Positions 61,074 through 64,000 of a stretch of 64,000 bases of DNA are shown in pieces. Each line of letters begins with the position of its first letter. Position 1 is the stretch's first letter. The notes beneath the pieces were generated by a model, which saw only the letters and a list, made by a program, of their open reading frames with translations, made no database searches and was not told where the DNA came from. The stretch is from Desulfobacteraceae bacterium. GTDB lineage: Bacteria; Desulfobacterota; Desulfobacteria; Desulfobacterales; Desulfosalsimonadaceae. The stretch lies in assembly GCA_011390465.1 (NCBI GenBank), contig JAABSH010000002.1:62001-126000 (forward strand). The letters are read 5' to 3'. Position numbers and translations under genes: made by a program.

Positions 61074-62378
61074 ATGGGATTTTTCAGTTTCCTGGCCGGG
61101 AAAACACCAGAGGATCTGGAGTATGCCGGGGACAAGCTGTATAAGGCGGAAGAATTCGGCGCAGCCAAGCTGGAATATGAAAAAGCCGCCAGAAAAGCAG
61201 CAGCCCGAAGTCCGGAAAAGGCATCACTGGTTTCCCGCCTTGATCAGAAAATCACCGATGCCAGGGAGTCCCTGGCAAAACGTCATTTTAAAAACAGCCG
61301 GGAACTTCTGGATGCCGGCAATGATGACGAGGCCATGGATCTGCTCGATCTTGCCCTGGAGCTCACCAAAGATGACCGGTTGCGCCGGGAAATTGAAACT
61401 TTTGTTCACGCCCAGGCAGAACCGGGCCGCACCGGAGATTTCCGGGCATCATCCGGGCCGGGGGTGGGCGGAACACCTCCCCTGCCCCATGACCGGGAAA
61501 ATGATGAACCGGGTGGTAATTCTGGCAAGGGCATAGACGACGGCCCGGATAATCTTGCCGCTGACAGCGGAGATGGCAACGGCGATGATGATGAAGACTA
61601 TTTTTTCATCCTGATCAATGCCCTGCCCGAAGACCTCAGAGATGCCTATGAAACCTACAGTCCGGCATTTCGGCAGGGCTACATCGCCCTGAACAACGGC
61701 GCATTTGAAAACGCCGTGGCCCACTTTACCCGGGCCATGCATCTGCCAGGGCTTCATCAGCCCCTGATACCGGTGGAACTGGCCACGGCCCTGATTCATC
61801 TCAGCCAGTATGATCCGGCCCGGGAGCTTCTGGAGGATTTTATAGCGGATCATCCCGACGATATCCGGGCGTACCAGACCCTGTGCGACCTTTATTGGGT
61901 AACCGAAGATTATTCATCCGCCGTCCGTTTGATTGATCAGGCCCCGTCACCCTTTAATGAAACCCTGCCCGTCAAAATGCTTCTGGGTGAAACCTGCCTG
62001 CAGATGAAACAATATGAAACCGCAAAGGATCTGTTTGTTTCCATTGAAAACCAGTTCGGCGAAAATGAGATGGTGAGCCGGTCTCTTGCCAGAATATATG
62101 AGGCCACCGGAGATGTGGAAACCGCCCGGGATATTTACGCGAAAATTTTAAATGGGTGCGCCCGGTGCGGCGTGCGCCAGGACCCTTTTATTAAACAGCG
62201 GTATGCAGAGCTTTGCTTTGCCTGCGGCGAACGATCGGAACGGCTGCTGAATCTTTATCTGTCTCTGGTTCTGGAAATTCCGGACAACAAAGAAAATTAT
62301 TATGAGTGGATTTACCAGTTGTACGAGGCACTGGGAAACCCTGCGGAAGCCCGGAGATACAGAGCCCTGATGCAATGA
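61074..62378 (+). CDS. TPR-repeat protein
   Basis: This 434-residue cytoplasmic protein has two helical repeat regions joined by an acidic, glycine- and aspartate-rich linker at about 120-175. The N-terminal part (DLEYAGDKLYKAEEFGAAKLEYEKAARK) is one or two TPR units. The C-terminal part from about 185 has five or more (for example YIALNNGAFENAVAHFTRAM and ARELLEDFIADHPDDIRAYQ). Near 360 it has CARCGVRQDPF and, 15 residues later, CFACGERSE, a C-x2-C pair that could bind zinc as in LapB-like proteins. CACAGGAGT precedes the ATG. It overlaps the next gene by four bases. Confidence 0.87.
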   Translation: MGFFSFLAGKTPEDLEYAGDKLYKAEEFGAAKLEYEKAARKAAARSPEKASLVSRLDQKITDARESLAKRHFKNSRELLDAGNDDEAMDLLDLALELTKDDRLRREIETFVHAQAEPGRTGDFRASSGPGVGGTPPLPHDRENDEPGGNSGKGIDDGPDNLAADSGDGNGDDDEDYFFILINALPEDLRDAYETYSPAFRQGYIALNNGAFENAVAHFTRAMHLPGLHQPLIPVELATALIHLSQYDPARELLEDFIADHPDDIRAYQTLCDLYWVTEDYSSAVRLIDQAPSPFNETLPVKMLLGETCLQMKQYETAKDLFVSIENQFGENEMVSRSLARIYEATGDVETARDIYAKILNGCARCGVRQDPFIKQRYAELCFACGERSERLLNLYLSLVLEIPDNKENYYEWIYQLYEALGNPAEARRYRALMQ

Positions 62379-63070
62379 GCCCGAAAGCGCGGCAACCCGC
62401 TTCTTTTCCAGATGACCTGATTCGGATAAACCGGCTGGACATGTGCGGTTTTTCCCGGTTTGTCTTTTTTCCCGGCATGATGTTCGGGTCAACGGAAAAA
62501 TGGTGGGGAAAAAAAGGAACGCGGCAGTCCTCCCACGAAGGCCTGGATTTTTGTTTTTTTGAAGATCATACCGGCCGGAAATTCCGGCTGGATGCATCAG
62601 CGCAGGTGCCGGCGCTCTATGACGGCGAGGTGGTTCATATTACTGATGATTTTCTGGGCAAAACCGTTATTTTTCATCATGCGCCAGTGGGGTTGCCCGC
62701 AGCAGAAGCAACAGAAGCCGGTCTGCCAGAAACCGGCCTGCTTGCCCTTTACGGGCATCTTCGACCGGATAAAAATCTCGCCATCGGGGACCGGCTGCGC
62801 CAGAGAGATGTCTTTGCCCGGATCAGCCCTGTCAAAGAGAGGTGGAAAAAATTGCTGCCCCATGTTCATATTTCGCTGGCAAAACCGGAACGTCTGCCCC
62901 GGCCGGACCGGATCGAATGGACCTTTCTTAATACCGTGGACCGGTCTGTGTTTTTTGATCCCCTTGATTATATGGCCCCGGAATATCGGGTGATGGCCTA
63001 TGATGCCTCTCTGGCCCCGGCGAAGATTTTTACCCCGTGGACGGGCGTAAATGGACCCAATGACGAATAA
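62375..63070 (+). CDS. LytM/M23-fold putative peptidase
   Basis: This 231-residue protein has the LytM (M23) zinc peptidase layout: SSHEGLDFCF near residues 52-61 (first His and Asp), VPALYDGEVVHI, GKTVIFHH, LLALYGHLRP and the final HVHISLA near 163-169 that gives the HxH ligand. M23 enzymes cut peptidoglycan cross-links. No signal peptide is seen with the chosen ATG, so an unusual cytoplasmic or non-enzymatic role is possible. The start overlaps the TPR gene as ATGA, so the two are coupled. Upstream in-frame starts would lie deep within the TPR gene. Confidence 0.82.
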   Translation: MSPKARQPASFPDDLIRINRLDMCGFSRFVFFPGMMFGSTEKWWGKKGTRQSSHEGLDFCFFEDHTGRKFRLDASAQVPALYDGEVVHITDDFLGKTVIFHHAPVGLPAAEATEAGLPETGLLALYGHLRPDKNLAIGDRLRQRDVFARISPVKERWKKLLPHVHISLAKPERLPRPDRIEWTFLNTVDRSVFFDPLDYMAPEYRVMAYDASLAPAKIFTPWTGVNGPNDE

Positions 63071-63083
63071 AGAGAGATACCCT

Positions 63084-63890
63084 ATGATTTCCCGTATTAT
63101 CACAACACCCGCCCGGCAGATCGACATTCTTGCCGGCAGCTGGCCCCTGGTGCCGGAACGGCCCACCCTGATTTTTCTTCATGGCGCGGCACTGACCAAA
63201 GCCTTCTGGACAGCGCAGGTGGAAGGCCTTGCGGATGCGGCAAACACCATTGCCATTGACCTGCCCGGCCGCAATGGATCAACCCTGGCCGGTGATGAAA
63301 ACACCACCTGTGATATGGAAAATGACATCATTGGCGGATATGCATCTGCTGTTACGGCGCTCATGGATCATCTGCAACTTAAAAATCCAGTGCTCTGCGG
63401 CCTGAGCATGGGCGGCGCAGTGGCCCTGTCCCTGCTGCTGCGGCATCCTGAGCGGTTTCAAAAAGCCATTTTGATGAACACCGGGGCCCGGCTCAAAGTG
63501 ATGCCCATGATATTTGAAACCCTAAAAAATAATTATGCCGGGTATCAGGACATGGTGGTGGCGTTTTCCACTTCCGGCAAGAGTGACCGGGAAAAAATTA
63601 AAGAACAGATGCAGGCCATTGCAGTTTCGAATCCCGCGGCAGCGCTCAGGGATTTTACCGCCTGCGACCAGTTTGATGTGATGGCGGAGCTGGGGCGGAT
63701 TCGGGCTGCGGTTCAGATCGTGACTGGCGCGGATGACGGGGTAACGCCACCCAAGTACGGGGAATTCCTGCATCAGGGAATTGCGGGGTCCGGGCTGACG
63801 TCTATTGACGATGTGGGGCATCTTTCCCCGCTGGAAAACCCGGACGCTGTCAACCAGGTTATCCGAAAGTTTATGGCGCAGCCTGAATAA
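63084..63890 (+). CDS. Alpha/beta hydrolase
   Basis: This 268-residue protein is an alpha/beta-hydrolase fold enzyme. The oxyanion motif FLHGAAL is near residues 30-36, the nucleophile elbow GLSMGG is near 107-112, and ITGADDGVTPP near 213 and VGHLSP near 245 carry the Asp and His of the triad. Substrate cannot be told; the closest look is to small-molecule esterases and lactonases. ATG at 63084 is chosen for GAGAG seven bases upstream; ATG codons at 63051 and 63060 would overlap the LytM gene. It likely shares that operon. Confidence 0.88.
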   Translation: MISRIITTPARQIDILAGSWPLVPERPTLIFLHGAALTKAFWTAQVEGLADAANTIAIDLPGRNGSTLAGDENTTCDMENDIIGGYASAVTALMDHLQLKNPVLCGLSMGGAVALSLLLRHPERFQKAILMNTGARLKVMPMIFETLKNNYAGYQDMVVAFSTSGKSDREKIKEQMQAIAVSNPAAALRDFTACDQFDVMAELGRIRAAVQIVTGADDGVTPPKYGEFLHQGIAGSGLTSIDDVGHLSPLENPDAVNQVIRKFMAQPE

Positions 63891-64000
63891 AATTCCGATG
63901 CCGCTGCCGGGAAAAACCCGATGAATCTGCTTGAAAATCCGGCGGGTGTCTGATAAGTGAATTCGGATATTTTACCGAATGAACCAAAAGGCCATACATC

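Overview
The window looks like a chromosomal segment of a Desulfobacterota (former Deltaproteobacteria) bacterium, probably a Desulfobacteraceae/Desulfosarcinaceae-type sulfate reducer. This is an inference from three things: the gene order rpsB-tsf-pyrH-frr-uppS-cdsA-dxr-rseP, the use of sigma-54 control, and intergenic DNA full of dispersed palindromes and tandem repeats. No rRNA, tRNA or CRISPR array was seen.

Layout. (1) 1-7.2 kb: a tight housekeeping run for translation, UMP kinase, isoprenoid, phospholipid and site-2 protease functions, ending in a RelE/ParE-type toxin-antitoxin pair. (2) 7.3-11.8 kb: purL and purQ, separated by a small GxxExxY gene enclosed by near-perfect 27-bp inverted repeats. 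(3) 11.9-32.5 kb: two paralogous minor-pilin/PilY1 operons. The first follows a sigma-54 response regulator and a sigma-54-type promoter with phased palindromic sites. Both PilY1 proteins carry what looks like a golvesin-type beta-sandwich inserted after the VWA metal site. Two 539-bp direct repeats bracket the first operon, and the second repeat runs into the 3' remnant of an AAA/DUF4143 ATPase gene. (4) 32.5-35.8 kb: a toxin-antitoxin island embedded in repeats, with one decayed toxin. (5) 35.8-42.0 kb, minus strand: a lipoprotein, proA, a PlsC-like acyltransferase and a PiT phosphate transporter. (6) 42.3-51.6 kb: a second DUF4143 ATPase, a large unrecognised membrane protein paired with a GspE/PilB-like ATPase, a LysM protein and a Ste24-like M48 protease. 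(7) 51.7-59.3 kb: a storage-granule neighbourhood with a patatin, a phasin-like protein, two PhaR-type proteins, a pair of ArsA/Get3-like ATPases and a wax ester synthase/DGAT, but no PHA synthase. Two of these genes share a promoter/operator architecture built on ATAACGC. (8) 59.6-63.9 kb: an HtrA protease, a TPR protein, a LytM-fold protein and an alpha/beta hydrolase.

How the genes work together. The most distinctive systems are the duplicated PilY1 operons, whose tips may bind polysaccharide or surfaces, and the granule cluster. In the latter, PhaR repressors, a phasin, Get3-like ATPases and a neutral-lipid synthase suggest coordinated assembly of wax ester/triacylglycerol or mixed inclusions rather than classical PHB granules. 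Functional statements come from motif recognition by eye. No database search was run.
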